A stretch of DNA of 64,000 bases, taken from the NCBI GenBank assembly GCA_964017155.1, contig OZ024867.1, positions 13,315,202 to 13,379,201 on the forward strand. The letters are read 5' to 3'. The translations under genes and the position numbers were made by a program. The notes under the pieces were generated by a model, which saw only the letters and a list, made by a program, of their open reading frames with translations, was not told the DNA's origin and made no database searches. Origin of the DNA: Oasisia sp. SBJ-2009. Taxonomy: Eukaryota; Annelida; Polychaeta; Sabellida; Siboglinidae. Shown piece after piece: positions 1 through 63,985 of this stretch (positions are counted from its first letter, which is position 1; each line of letters starts with the position of its first letter).

Positions 1-1881
1 ATACACAACGTCTACCTTTGCTCATGTATTTCAGTGATCCATCATCACGTTCTCATTCCACAGCCATATTTGAAACAATAAAAACGACTACGTCATCAGA
101 AAAGTCCCGCAACAAAAAACGTGCAAACTACTCTAAACCTACGTGGTTTTTTTTAAGTAATCAACTTGCTTTGAATTAAATACTTATTTCTCTTAAATTA
201 CCATTGTGTAAAACAGAATCCTTAAAACACGGTATCTAAGCAAGGCAGTGGTTGACATCCAGAACCGTGGCAAAAGCGGATGACAGTCAATGACAATGAG
301 ACAATAAGACTGACCGAGTCTCGCAGGTATATCAACAGAAACATAGAATATGTTATATCATCGTTTAAATGGAGCCATGCCATACTAGTATGTAGTTAAT
401 AACACTTTGCACGAGATATGTTGGAAACCAGTAATAACATTGGAACCACTTAACTTACGCATGTGAAACCCAAAACGGGTCAACCCTTTAGGAAATTAAT
501 TTTTGGGTGACCTTGATTTGACCTTCAAAGTTGACCTAGATTTTATATCTGACCTAGATTTGACCCACATTATGGTATTAATTAATATTAATTGTATAAT
601 TGAGGTGAAATTATTTAGGAAATGAGCCTTGTTAACTTTTAAATATAAAAACTGTCAATATAGTAATTGTATGGACACTTTAAACGGTTATTAGAACTTG
701 ACCTAATTATGTAAACTATATTTCACATCTGACCTATATAGTGGAATTTAATGCATAATTAATTCATAAATTCACCATGAATCTTGATAAACCCTTTGAC
801 ATGTGATTTATGTTGTTTACATTGTAGTAGCAGTATCTACAATTTCCAAGACCATACTGCAATGTTCTTCAAGTGTATACACTGTTATTGCAAATAAATT
901 CAAGTTGAGCAACGAATATGAAACGACTGCGATCTCAGACACTTCTCTCGAGATCAAAGAGTGTTGTCAGTTCTTGAGAAGTTGACCCATTCACACATTG
1001 CCATCATTGTCATTCACACAGGTTTCATTATAGGTAATGGGCATATGTCCATGCGAGATGCATTGAAGTTCACAATTTCTCTGTGATAGTCCATGGGGAA
1101 ATCTCCAAGTTGCTGATGAGTCGACCTTTGTCAGGAGCAATGCCTACAATTCAATACATTACAGTCAATACTGCATATAACTCCATGAACTTAACTCCAT
1201 GAAAAAAATGAACAGGAAATGGGTGTTTAACTAACAAATGTAATATGAAACTTAACTGTATATAACTTAACTTTGATATCGTAACTTAACCATATTCTTC
1301 ACGACCACACTTCCTGAGTGTCTACATGAAATTCCAATAACGAAAACATTTCACATAAAATACTACACAAAATGGTAAATATTATTAATAACATCAACAA
1401 ACTAGATAGTCCACATAACTGCTTGGCATCGGCGGCTAGTACTTGTCTTGTGTTTGATGATATTGACTATAGTAATGAAGAATGCTATCTTTCGCGCAGT
1501 GCTACCTGCTTTGAGGCAAATGTATATATGTGTTATGATTTGTTTTGTATTTATACAACTTGTCAGCTAATAGACCGAATTAGTGCTTATCGAACTGTTG
1601 TGAAACTACAATGTACAGCAATGTAAAATACAAATGGTAACAAATTCCGTGTCAGATAGACACACCACATGCGGCCTAAAATTGTATCAAAGCAAGTTGA
1701 TTATTTTTAAGAACACGTAAGTTTAGAGTATTTGGCGCGTTTTTTGTTGCGGAACTGCGGGAAAGTATGACGTAGTCGTTTTTTATTGTTTCAAATATGG
1801 CCGTGGAATGAGAACTTGACGATGAACCACTGACACAGAAATGCATTCGCAAAGGTAGACATTGACGTGGTCATTGTGTAT
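1..1881. mobile_element. TIR-bounded DNA element, left end cut by window
   Basis: Bases 1-174 are the imperfect reverse complement of 1687-1881. Both arms share a stretch reading AACAATAAAAACGACTACG and an inner end reading TCAACTTGCTTTGA. The right arm carries about 11 extra bases near its tip. The interior is AT-rich with no recognisable transposase; an 84-residue ORF at 1372-1626 matches nothing I know. Long arms and an empty interior fit a non-autonomous foldback or MITE-like DNA transposon. Superfamily and target duplication cannot be read because the left tip is at or beyond the window start. Confidence 0.7.
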
Positions 1882-2120
1882 GAATTTGTTATAATCATAT
1901 GATATACTGGTCTACGTGAGTAACGTTGTTACTATCTCACTCACATTGTCCCGATTAATCAAGGTTACGACGGCAGAGAATAGGCAATGGGTGTAGTTCA
2001 ATTGTTCTCAAATCTCGTGAAGACGATGTCTTGACTTTAGGCTTAGCTTAGACTTGTCACCGCGTCCCTGCGCCCGTATTCTAGAACGACTTACGAATTT
2101 CTTAGCGCAATTTTTTCGTC

Positions 2121-2290
2121 AATATGGTGTCGAAACTGTCGTAAGTTACGATTTTTCGTAAATGCTATTCTCGAAACAGTTACGATAAGAATATTCGTAA
2201 ATATGGCGTCGAACTTTCGTATGTTACGAATTTTCGTAAATGCTATTCTCGAAACAGTTAAGATAAGAATATTCGTAAATATGGCGTATT
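2121..2290. repeat. Short tandem repeat, 78-79 bp unit
   Basis: The anchor AATATGG recurs at 2121, 2200 and 2278. Between the anchors is a near-identical block containing GCTATTCTCGAAACAGTTA and AAGAATATTCGTAAA. There are two full copies and the start of a third. Confidence 0.75.
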
Positions 2291-3390
2291 TTTCACCGTA
2301 ATTTACGAAATCGAGATAGGTCCCGTAACTTTTTTTCGTAAGTGTTGACTTTTGTGTTAGTTCATTCAGACATCGATTTCTCAGTTATTATTGTATTACA
2401 ACATCGCCAACATACATTTAATAAATAGTGTATACTTCATTGACACTTGTGTATATTGTGTCTATTTTATTGGCCGTTGTAATTGCATAAATACCGTCTT
2501 TGAAAGCAGATTCCGCGTAGATCCATTGCGTCAATGCAAAAACCCACAATACCAATATCAATAACCGGGACCAGCCATTACGCGGGACCGATTAGTAATT
2601 CGCCGCAATATTTTCAGAGAGTGTTGTCGATAAAGTTATTATTAATTTTATGTAGGCACGTTTAGCTAGACATGAACCTTTCCGCTTTATAATACGTCTG
2701 TATTGAACCCGTGAATGCAATGGCATGGACATCTACATGATTTATCCTCCAACATATAATTACATTACTTTTTATAAAAGAAATTCAAACATCCTGGATA
2801 TATGATTAACAAATACATATTATTACACGATATGAACATTTCCAGTACGTTAAAAGATAAATTTCCCATCTGACATATGTGGGGTTTTATCCAACAAGAA
2901 GGTATAAAGTATCAATGGTATTCGATCAATACTACTAGCACATTTAGAGTGCACGAATATTGTGCCAACACGTCTTTATTTATTGCATTTTATATTAAAA
3001 CATAATTTGTCAAACAATGACAGTACTGGAGTTATGCAAATACACCTAATTTGTGTCAACAAAATGAGCATGATGTATGCTGTGGTGATTAGCAACTATT
3101 CATTTGAAGGTCCTTTACAAAAAACGCCAATGGCATACCACTGATTACCATTGAATGCCATTCAGTATCATTCAGTACCATTCAATGATATTTTAGGACT
3201 CAGTGGTACTCTCAATGGTAATTTAAAATACCCTTCAATACCACTGAACCGTACAAGGAATCCAAAATATCAATACAAAACCATTCAGATACCCTTGGCC
3301 ATAATAATCCCTAATATCATTCAATGGCATTTGTTTGTAAGGGGTGCACGTAATCGCATTTAATTTATCTCCAAAACAACTGACAGTGAC

Positions 3391-3402
3391 ACACACACAC
3401 AT

Positions 3403-3468
<66 letters not shown>
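3391..3468. repeat. (CA)n-(TA)n microsatellite
   Basis: A CA run of about 20 bp passes directly into a TA run of about 57 bp. Confidence 0.95.
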
Positions 3469-3472
<4 letters not shown>

Positions 3473-5281
3473 ATAAAGAAGATTAGTAACTTACTGTTGC
3501 TACCAGTAGATTCTTAGATTATTCACGTAAGATATTTGTATAATTTTACATATGATTTACCTTATGTTTTCTTAACAAATTAAACAACTACCATTATTAA
3601 CATTTTATAAACATTATGGATATAAAGAACACTGTAATATTATAATAATGTCATGTTATCCGAAAACAAAAACCACCATTGATAGGAATAGACACACTAA
3701 GTCAATATAGTATTCCTATATACACTAATTCAATATACATGTAGTATTTCTAGTTTTCATCGCATGTTCAGGTGTCAGTGTATTTCCAAAAAACAATACA
3801 CAGGGAAGAAATATTTGACATCCACATATAACATTGCAGCCAATGGAGAACCAAGTGAATGTAATAAAATGTTGATGTCATTGCTGCACAACCCCATGGT
3901 GCAGCACACATTGTGCATTACTGGTAGAACTGTTGACAACTTCAGAATGGTCTATAGCTAAACTGTCATCTTGGTTCTGCAGCAAGTTCAGTTGTAATCT
4001 GCATATTTTTAAATGCAAGGTGCAGCAGTCATTCTCAATCATTTTATCTCTGAAAATATACATATTATGTGATTTATATAACACATCATAAGTAATTTAT
4101 ATTTCACTTGTTAATCAATACAAGCCATTCTAGTCATTTTTGTATTATAATAGAGCTGAGAAAAAACATATTGTTTACACACACAATGCAGTGATGTCTT
4201 GAGATACATATAATAATTGATGAGACTTGGGCTAAATAGATACTACCTACCCCACGGAGAGTAGTATAACTTTATGAGTAATTGAATTCATAAGAATAAG
4301 GTAACACATTGTCATCAATCGAGCTGAGAGGCAAATACAGACAATACATTACATTACATCCATGTGAAAACTGTGTATGGTATGCAATATTCAAGTTTGT
4401 TTATGCTTACAATTTGGGTAAAGACAATTTTCAGTTGTGGAGACCTATTCTAAATGGTCACTCCTTATTAATTATTTCTTAGAAACATTTTTCTTTAATG
4501 TTATGCCATCAATATGTTAACTGAGTTGTAAGCAGCATGCTTACAAAACTTAAAGGGTACATAATACAAGGCATTATGACGTTTGATTATATATCAGTAC
4601 TAGACTAATACATAGGATAGGGTGAGCTGTCAAAGTATGCGTATGTGCCAAGATGCACATACCATCACACAATGAATACATATTGTAACTCACCTGCTAT
4701 TCTTACCAGTTTTCAGTGTGAGTGTGTCATCTTGGTTATTTGGTAGATTATGCTGGGCTGTGTTCTGTAAGTATACATAATATAGTATAGTTGACAGCAT
4801 GCAATGCAAAATTGTACATGAAAGTACTTATGTAATTATAATTATATTATTTACAGTGACAATGTATTTAAATTTGTTTAAATAATTATATATCACTATA
4901 ACATATGTACAGTGTATATGGACTACTGATCTTTGAGATACTCTTTATACTGCACCAAAAGCCCTTACAAGTATCGCGCGCGAAAACGAGGCTGGGGGTA
5001 GTTGGGGGCAGAAAGTCCATATTCTCCATGTTAACGTATATGACTTCGTTTTGTTTTTGGTTGTAATAATCGAACTGTTCCAGTCTAACTGTATCGGTTA
5101 TACTGTCCGAAGGATTATTACAAGCAGAAGCAGTGGAACACTTTGCCGGTGACAATGCTCACGGAAATCATGAATTTTAATCGATTATTATGGTGGTTGC
5201 CATGGCATCGCCTGCTAGGCGATCTTCAATAATAATGAAAAGTGCCATTTTCCCCGCCGTACAACCTGTTTGGGGCAAACG

Positions 5282-5430
5282 TATACGTGTATTATGATTA
5301 TGTGCATTTAGACAACTTGTTAGATATAAGTGCTTATCGAAACCACGACGTACAGCAATGTATAATGCAAATCCCGTAAAAGACACATACGTTCTAAATT
5401 TGTGGGTAGTGTCTATTATCTGCACTACAT
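5282..5430. repeat. Diverged copy of part of the 1-1881 element
   Basis: This segment resembles 1524-1660. Both contain AGTGCTTATCGAA followed by GTACAGCAATGTA and then a stretch ending in AGACACA. No TIRs were recognised around it, so it is a fragment or a related family member. Confidence 0.45.
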
Positions 5431-5869
5431 AAATCGGTATGTCTATGATAGTATGGTAAACTCAATATTAAATCGGACAATTAAGATAAGAAAGGTATAA
5501 TACAAGATATTTATGTGCTGATTTTCCTAGTATTCATCAGTCGGAAGTTACAACTGTCATCCGTCGAATATTATACTTGTGATCAGTTTCCAAATCAGCT
5601 CGTCACGCGGAGTCTCGCTATGTATCGAGACCGACTTACAGGCCCTAAATATTAGAGACAGTCTCATACATTAAAATACCATCTGACACAGTTCACATTT
5701 CTGAATTTGTCCCAGTTTCTAGCGCGAACATTTTGCTTTAAATGAATAAATACTTGTCGTGTACGCTGTCCCATATCAATCTGATGGATACACACACAAA
5801 ATACTACTTACACCAGGACCAAGCAACACGAATACACATCTCTATCATATGTAGCTGAGCAAAACCAAT

Positions 5870-6088
5870 ATGGCCGAACTGGTGGGTGAAGTGAAAGCAG
5901 AGGCAGCAAAAGTACAGCTCAGTGCTGATTCTCCAGTAAGGCAAGATGATGCTTTTACAGGATCAATCCTGATGAGTACGTCTAAGTGTGTAACGTGTGG
6001 ACAAATTGTCACACCGGCGAACAACGGAGCCGAGTGTCATCTAGCAGAATCATTTTCAAACACAAATTCATCATCATTGATATTCTGA
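5870..6088 (+). CDS. Weak ORF, hypothetical 72-residue protein or first exon
   Basis: An ATG in a good eukaryotic context (AATATGG) opens 72 codons, starting MAELVGEVKAEAAKVQLSAD. The first 25 residues are charged and helix-like. A possible donor (CA then GTAAGG) lies at codon 23-24, so only the first part may be coding. A CxxC pair (CVTCGQ) lies in the second half. I recognise no family. It is the only ORF in 1882-8230 with non-repetitive, protein-like composition, but chance remains quite possible. Confidence 0.2.
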   Translation: MAELVGEVKAEAAKVQLSADSPVRQDDAFTGSILMSTSKCVTCGQIVTPANNGAECHLAESFSNTNSSSLIF

Positions 6089-58120
<52,032 letters not shown>

Positions 58121-58408
58121 CGACAGGATAACGTGATCAGCCACACATACACACACCCAACCACACACACCCACTTACAAACGAATATATATTCATATAC
58201 ACACGTAAGTTTACAGTCACTGACCTACTCTTACAAATATGTTCAAGTTCCGTTTTTCTCAGTGTTTTCCTTGAGTATATGCCACATATAACAAAATGTG
58301 AGCATTATAGAGATCGTTGAATATTCAGATAGTTATTATATAGTGTTGAACACAAATACAGACAAAAGGAATTTCCGAATTGTTCTTATGGTAGTGAGTG
58401 TTTCAAAC

Positions 58409-58414
58409 ATTAAA
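58409..58414 (+). terminator. Candidate polyadenylation signal ATTAAA
   Basis: ATTAAA lies about 290 bases after the stop codon. No AATAAA was seen closer. In AT-rich DNA a hexamer match alone is weak. Confidence 0.3.
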
Positions 58415-58787
58415 TGCCATTTCATCTCAGCAATTGATTTCGTTGTCAACTTTACAACATCATTACGAATCTAGAATTACGGAAGGGCGGCGGAAAGAAA
58501 AATGATAGTTAACACGTACGTGCTCAACCATGATAGCGAAACAGTCCCCTGTACACATATACTCCTGTAAAAATAGTAGAACACTGCATTTCTCATTCCA
58601 TATATAATTATCACTTTTATTATGTATTCCCAAGTACCATTCTACATAACGCGTTGTAAATGAAAATAACCTGGGTATTATTGTGAGCAACATCCAGCTT
58701 TTGCATTATTCCTTTTGTAGACAAAACTAAACATAACTAATTATTATGCACGTTTCACTGTTTACATGCACTAGTGACTGATCTGAC

Positions 58788-58997
58788 ATGGTGCACCATA
58801 AATACATCGTTTTCCTGCTCGCCTGCCATGTCTGTATCATCAGCCTCAGCAAGATGATGCTAGGCGGCGTTTGGAAGAGGTACAAGAAACCACTGGACCG
58901 AAACAGCCTCACTGTAGGTAGTCAACGTGGTGAGGACAGCAGAACGTGTTGTGGAAGCGATAGATACAGTATGCTTAGTACGGCATGCATACAGTAA
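58788..58997 (+). CDS. Weak ORF: possible small secreted peptide or first exon
   Basis: ATG at 58788 opens 69 codons. The N-terminus (MVHHKYIVFLLACHVCIISL) looks like a signal peptide, followed by a basic stretch (VWKRYKKPLDRN). A CC pair and one more Cys lie near the end. A possible donor (ACT|GTAGGT at about 58913) would make only the first 42 residues coding. No family is recognised. Confidence 0.25.
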   Translation: MVHHKYIVFLLACHVCIISLSKMMLGGVWKRYKKPLDRNSLTVGSQRGEDSRTCCGSDRYSMLSTACIQ

Positions 58998-60340
58998 ACA
59001 TACACATAGTGCATGACTCGGCCGCCAGACGTGTTCTGTCCTGTCCACGCACAGACAACACCACGCCCCTGTCCGGGAACTTCATTTGCTCTACGCTGCG
59101 CCCTGACTGGAGTTTAACGCCTCTCAACCGACGAGAGCACTCGCTCTACGAACAGTAACATGTTGAAAATGACACGTACTCTTACCAAGACTGTGGGCGG
59201 CTCGTTCGCTGTCGCGTCTGTGACCCTGTAACACACTTTACCAAGTGTGTATAAAACGTATGACAGTTTCACTAGTTACCGATCTCACCAGAAGACATAT
59301 TTATTTTGTTTGTTATACTAGTGTCATTGTAGAAGATTGCTGCCCTCCACTAAAGCTACTGTAATAACTGTAATAACAATTGTGTCCATGATAAAACAGA
59401 TTCATAATTCATGACGTATACTAATTTATATTAAATATGTTACTGAATTATTTAGTATTACTCACACATACATACATAGTAAGGTATTAGTGCGAATTTT
59501 TTAGTATTAACGTTTTTATTTACATATTATACACACTTCAATATGTATGCATTCCTTAATTAAGTGATATTGCAATTAGTATTTTAAATTATATTTGTAT
59601 ATTTCTAGTGAATTATTTACAAATACTACGTTGATTAATCGGCATGATAGGGTCTTTGTATTTGCGCGATTGTCTCGGGTAGCGGCCGTGAAGATTGACC
59701 TTGATTATTTATGTCAATACGGGTTTCTAGAGCAAGTGAGCATGGCTGTTCCAATGGCACTCGGGTTATTTGAGTTATTCGCGTAGCTCATTCGAAGTCT
59801 GCCTACTGCAAACGACGAACACCCGTTCTAACATGTGAGGAAAGCAATCTATGACGATCTGAATGTAGTGGGCATGGCATCCCTTACGCAACATAAACCC
59901 ATAGAGCCATAGGGTCCACTGGCACTCTCCAAAATCTGGGCACTTATATAGGAATAACGTAAGGTCATGAAGAACTCGATATTAAATACAAGTACCGTAA
60001 GAAAATATTTCAATATTTTGGTCATGCCAGTAGAAGATCACACCAGGAATAACTTGTTTAGGCTGTTCCGTCAATTGAACACACCTACGTTCCTGCACAG
60101 TTACTCGTAATCACTGCAGATACCTGCACTGGATTGACTAACAATGAAGATTTTCATGTCATAAAAAAGTAAAGAACTGAGTGAGGTCATACAACGGAGA
60201 TTCCACAATTTATTTTTACCGGTTGCGATGCTACGACCTAATACAGCAAGTAGGAATGTCTCCAGCCGTGAAAGCAAGTGTTTATTATGGCAGATACAGG
60301 TAGGGAATTGATGTGTCTTCCATTTCGGTTTCGCCTGTTG

Positions 60341-60412
60341 TTACTGTATCACACACGTTTTCTTTCCTCCCGCTTCGTTGTTAACGTCTTCTTCGTCTTC
60401 GTCATTTTCAGC
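60341..60412 (-). CDS. Possible terminal exon ending in a CaaX-like box
   Basis: On the minus strand a short open frame reads DAENDEDEEDVNNEAGGKK and then TCVIQ and a stop. The last four residues fit a CaaX prenylation box. There is no strong acceptor upstream and an in-frame stop lies just before, so the call rests on composition only. Confidence 0.15.
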   Translation of the reverse strand, partial: AENDEDEEDVNNEAGGKKTCVIQ

Positions 60413-60759
60413 ATCTTCGTTTTATTTCTCCGACTTTTGACGACATTCCATCGCCACTGACAGAGAAAAACACATATAAGCAACATTAACATGGCATGTC
60501 AAAAACATGAAACAAATTACATTTTATTTTACTAGTTTTGTATTCTTTGTTATATTAATAGTGCTAAATGTTTTTATTTTGGGTTTGCATGCATCTCAGC
60601 AATGCTGCCGTCCTACAATTAGGAATAATTCCAAATTATGTCTCTAGTCACAAAGACAAGGAACTTAGTCAGCACAGTCCGATAATCTACTCATTCGTGG
60701 CAGTATGGTCCAGACCAGAGGATGTCCGTAATAGAGAGATTCCATTGAACAAAACTGTT

Positions 60760-61128
60760 GTGGATTTTGAAATATATAAACCTTTGAGGCAAAAGTTCGT
60801 TCGTGCTATCCTTTGGAAACAGATCCACACTACACTGAATTTCTGCTTCCGTGCTGGCGATTAGCTGGCATTCATTCGGAAAATAAATATCACGCACTGT
60901 TACACCATGTATCTTAAAGCCGTGACGCCACCTGACGCTGAATAATGTTACATATCTGCTAAAGCAAAGGTCAACGCCCACATTGCTGTGCTGGAATGCA
61001 GCTATGAGCACAGCGCAAAACGTGAGGTTGAAAAGGATAGAGGCCAAAACACAAACTTTCTTCACACTGTTTGTGGTTTGGAGAGGGGAGGCGGAAGTCT
61101 CGTGTTGAGCTTTAACTCGCGCTAACAT
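60760..61128 (-). CDS. Candidate first exon of a membrane protein
   Basis: ATG at 61126-61128 (minus) opens about 110 non-repetitive codons. A basic N-terminus (MLARVKAQHETS) is followed by a hydrophobic segment (VCVLASILFNLTFCAVLIAA) at about residues 26-45 and then a polar region (RDIYFPNECQLIAST). This is the layout of a type II signal-anchored protein. Codon use is GC-richer than the surroundings. The ORF's last 30 codons (FVQWNLSITD) look like transposon sequence common in mollusc genomes, so the true end is upstream of about 60790. No family is recognised. Confidence 0.3.
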
Positions 61129-61633
61129 TCCGTCGTGACATTTTCATTCTGGATAGCCAATATTTACCATACTTTTCCTAAAATGAATCGCGACAAGCAG
61201 TAGCAGGAGCTTTAGTGTTGTCCGTAAAGGTGGTGTAGTCATCTATATGTTGTTCTTGACACTTTTCCTAGAGTTGTCAGAAAAGATCATATGCAGTGTG
61301 TCACATTCTTACTTAATTTTTGGTTATTAGCATAGACCCGCTGAACGCGATTTATCTCGTCCAGAAGTGCGGTATTTCTTCACAACTAACGACGAATCAG
61401 ACCCGGTGTTTACGGGAAGTGAACACAGGGGATTCTGAGGCAGTGGAGAATACCAGTTATTTGAAGACAGCCCAGCTCGCGTCTACCTCGTGGGGACTAA
61501 CTAATATGTTTTCCAAGTGACTGTCCCGTTTAGTAAGCCGTGTCTAGGGCTAGGATTGGAAGCCGCTAGGCCATGTTTAGCGCGGCTATGGTTGTTTTCA
61601 TAAATTAATGGCAAAGTCGCTTGCCGTACTTAC

Positions 61634-61841
61634 CCTGCTTCTCTGGAAGTGCTCGAGGTACCTGTTCCAGCGGCGGTTGTTCCAGCGGCGGATGTTCCGG
61701 TGGCGGCTGCTGCGGCAGCACCTGTTGCTGTTGAAGTACCAGCAGCAGCGATAGCAACGCAGGCAGAGATAGCGCCAGCTACGACAACAACAGCAACAGA
61801 ACCCACAGCAGTGGCGTGGCTTCTGGCTGCAATTTTCCCTC
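61634..61841 (-). CDS. Ala/Gly/Thr-rich exon with hydrophobic segment
   Basis: On the minus strand the exon starts after GTTTCGTCCAG and ends at a strong donor (GCAGG|GTAAGTA). It reads GGKIAARSHATAVG, then a hydrophobic run (SVAVVVVAGAISACVAIAAA), then a Gly/Ala/Thr/Ser-rich low-complexity tail ending STSREAG. It could be a membrane segment with a flexible stalk. Entry phase 1 agrees with the two mini-exons further right. The + strand frame is open too, but without splice logic. Confidence 0.45.
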
Positions 61842-63101
61842 CTGGACGAAACATTGTCAAAAAGGATTAGCACTGCATACTAAACAACCGGTGTGGCGAT
61901 ACACATGCTATGCTATACAAATGTCTAGGGATGTTAGACAAATGTTATTTACATACGCTCATTATATTTACAACCTGCTATATGAACAATTATATATGGT
62001 AACATGTAGGGCTACATAATTTCAGCTACTTGTTGTGCTCTTCAAACGACAGTAAAATCAAATATACTGTTGACAGCGTACACTTATAAATACTTATAAA
62101 TATCATGGTCAATATCGACTATTTGCAAAGAACGTTTGAGCAAACAGTGACAAAGAGGAATAGCAATGCATGCCAAACTATTCGTTTGATAATATACATA
62201 TTATACACATTGCAGGGATGTTTGTTTGACAGATGCACTGAATATTTTTGACATTTAGCGGAGTTTGATGTTAGAATTTAGTGGACAATCATATCAATGT
62301 GATGGAATGTAAATGCAAACCCGATTGCACTGGCTAAGTGGTATTTACGTGTATAGTTTGATTGCTATATTACTAAAATAGGTACAATTTTGTTTCCAAC
62401 ATTCTTTTCATAATATGCTAATTTTTGAAAGTGATTTGATACTTCACGACAAGAAACTAGCGATCATTTGATTAAAAACTCGACAGACTAATCGTACGCT
62501 TGTATTTATCAATATTATTATTATTATTATTGTTATACAAATAGACTGTTGAATAGTTATGTGTTAGAGTCCTAGACCATTTTTGCTAACATAATTTAGA
62601 TAACAAAATTAATATTCAGTTTGTTATTGTTATTAATGGTTTTATTTTTCGTCAACAAATGTAAAATGTCTTTTTTTAATTAAATGTTATATGGTTACAC
62701 ATATAAATAGTGTTGTCGCAACTTCTATTGCACTGTTCAGATGCTTTATGTGTGAAATTTAGAAATTATAAGAGTAAACATGATAAGTATTGTACTTCTT
62801 TTACCCTTCTTTCAACAATTGTATTGCATGCACTGTATTTATAATGTAGTACACTGTAGTAGATATTGTTGAAATAAATTTCAATTCAAAAATTCAATTC
62901 AATATACATATACTTAGTCATAGGTATTGATTAATTACCATATCGTGGAACGTATATCAACTTCAGAATTAAATCAACTTGAATCTAACTAGGTTTTCGA
63001 TGATTTAGTACAATAGATAGTCTCCGTGTCCCGAGGAAAGGTAAAGTCAAAATAGTGAAATAACATACCTGCCATTATGCACATGTTAAAATAAAACTTA
63101 C
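61842..63101. other. Intron of the minus-strand gene
   Basis: It is AT-rich. The part from about 62600 to 62905 resembles a LINE 3' tail, ending in TTGAAATAAATTTCAATTC and short TTCAA repeats. No exon was recognised. Confidence 0.4.
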
Positions 63102-63119
63102 CTGTACCGTCTTCTTCGT
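63102..63119 (-). CDS. 18-base mini-exon, acidic
   Basis: On the minus strand ACGAAGAAGACGGTACAG is bounded by a strong acceptor (TTTTATTTTCAG) and a strong donor (GTAAGT). In phase 1 it encodes (D)EEDGT. Both flanking signals are near consensus, which makes so short an exon credible. Confidence 0.45.
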
Positions 63120-63958
63120 CTGAAAATAAAACGTTTGACCGTTGGGTAATTGGACAGAGCATTCATGGACATAAAGGCAAGGTTGTCTTTCATGCAGAAA
63201 CAAACTTCGGTCAAACCATTATAGTGTTGATACTGAGATATACTCCTGCATAGAACCTTCGTCAAATCAAGTGATTGTGACAACGTTGCAATGATAGACA
63301 AACGATCTGAAAATTAAGTAGCAAACCAACTAAGGCTGAACTGGCATCACTAGTTACTTACGTAGCTTTTGCACCATATTCAACGTGTTCAAATATCATA
63401 AAACGAGTGTCGCTAAACAAAGTTGAACTCAAAAGTGAATATATCCCAGCTACCTGAGCGGATGGCCACCGAATATAATTGTGACAACAAAAGTTTCACA
63501 TATCTCACTAGTATTTGAATATATTAGTTTCCATACTGAATGACGCATGTACAACTCTACACACTTATATACAAGGATATTGGTGTGCATGGCAAGGTAT
63601 ATGTTCTTATAAAATAGGAGTACACATTACATGTCAAAGTCGTAGTAGAATTTTCCAGGAGTGGTAAGACAAGCTGTTTGCAGTACCTACATCTTCGACT
63701 TAATGTATCCACCCACTCATTGTTTCACGGTGTGTTGACATACGTAGTAATAATAATAGTAATAATAGCGTGACAAAACTGTCATGAATGTTTAGGAAAT
63801 AATCATTGCAATGACGATTTGTGAGCTACGTTATGACAAGTAATAAGCGGCGACAATCTCCTGGCTTTGTCACGTAGCTACGTTGTCCCACCTATCGTGC
63901 GATAAATAAATAAAGAAATAGTATAATTGATTAACGTGTAGGTTAGCAAACAACTTAC
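63120..63958. other. Intron of the minus-strand gene, no feature seen
   Basis: AT-rich unique sequence with a short TAA/AAT run at about 63750. A minus-strand ORF at 63098-63301 is crossed by the mini-exon's acceptor and is therefore not taken as coding. Confidence 0.4.
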
Positions 63959-63985
63959 CCTGTTCGTCTACCGCTAGCACAGGCT
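63959..63985 (-). CDS. 27-base mini-exon at window edge
   Basis: On the minus strand a T-rich tract and TTTCAG precede AGCCTGTGCTAGCGG and the following bases up to GAACAGG, then donor GTAAGT. In phase 1 it reads PVLAVDEQ and joins to the next mini-exon as PVLAVDEQ-DEEDGT. The upstream exons lie beyond the window. Confidence 0.45.

Larger units (their letters stand above)
1882..5869. other. Non-coding stretch with simple repeats
   Basis: No ORF here has splice sites, a domain or composition that supports coding. It holds a 78-79 bp tandem repeat, a CA/TA microsatellite and a segment related to the element at 1-1881. The rest is unremarkable AT-rich DNA. Confidence 0.6.
58121..60340. other. 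Region downstream of the mosaic gene
   Basis: It starts with the 3' UTR and a short CA-rich tract. No confident gene was found. The weak secreted-peptide ORF at 58788 lies here. The stretch 59000-59270 is GC-richer, with a TATAAAA at about 59250 but no gene assigned to it. Confidence 0.5.

Noticed and set aside
61649..61870. Plus-strand Ala/Val/Pro-rich ORF of 73 codons
   Set aside because: It is the antisense of the Ala/Gly/Thr-rich minus-strand exon, which has a strong donor; the + strand frame has no splice sites.
63098..63301. Minus-strand ORF of 67 codons
   Set aside because: It crosses the acceptor of the 18-base mini-exon; the splice signals are a better explanation.
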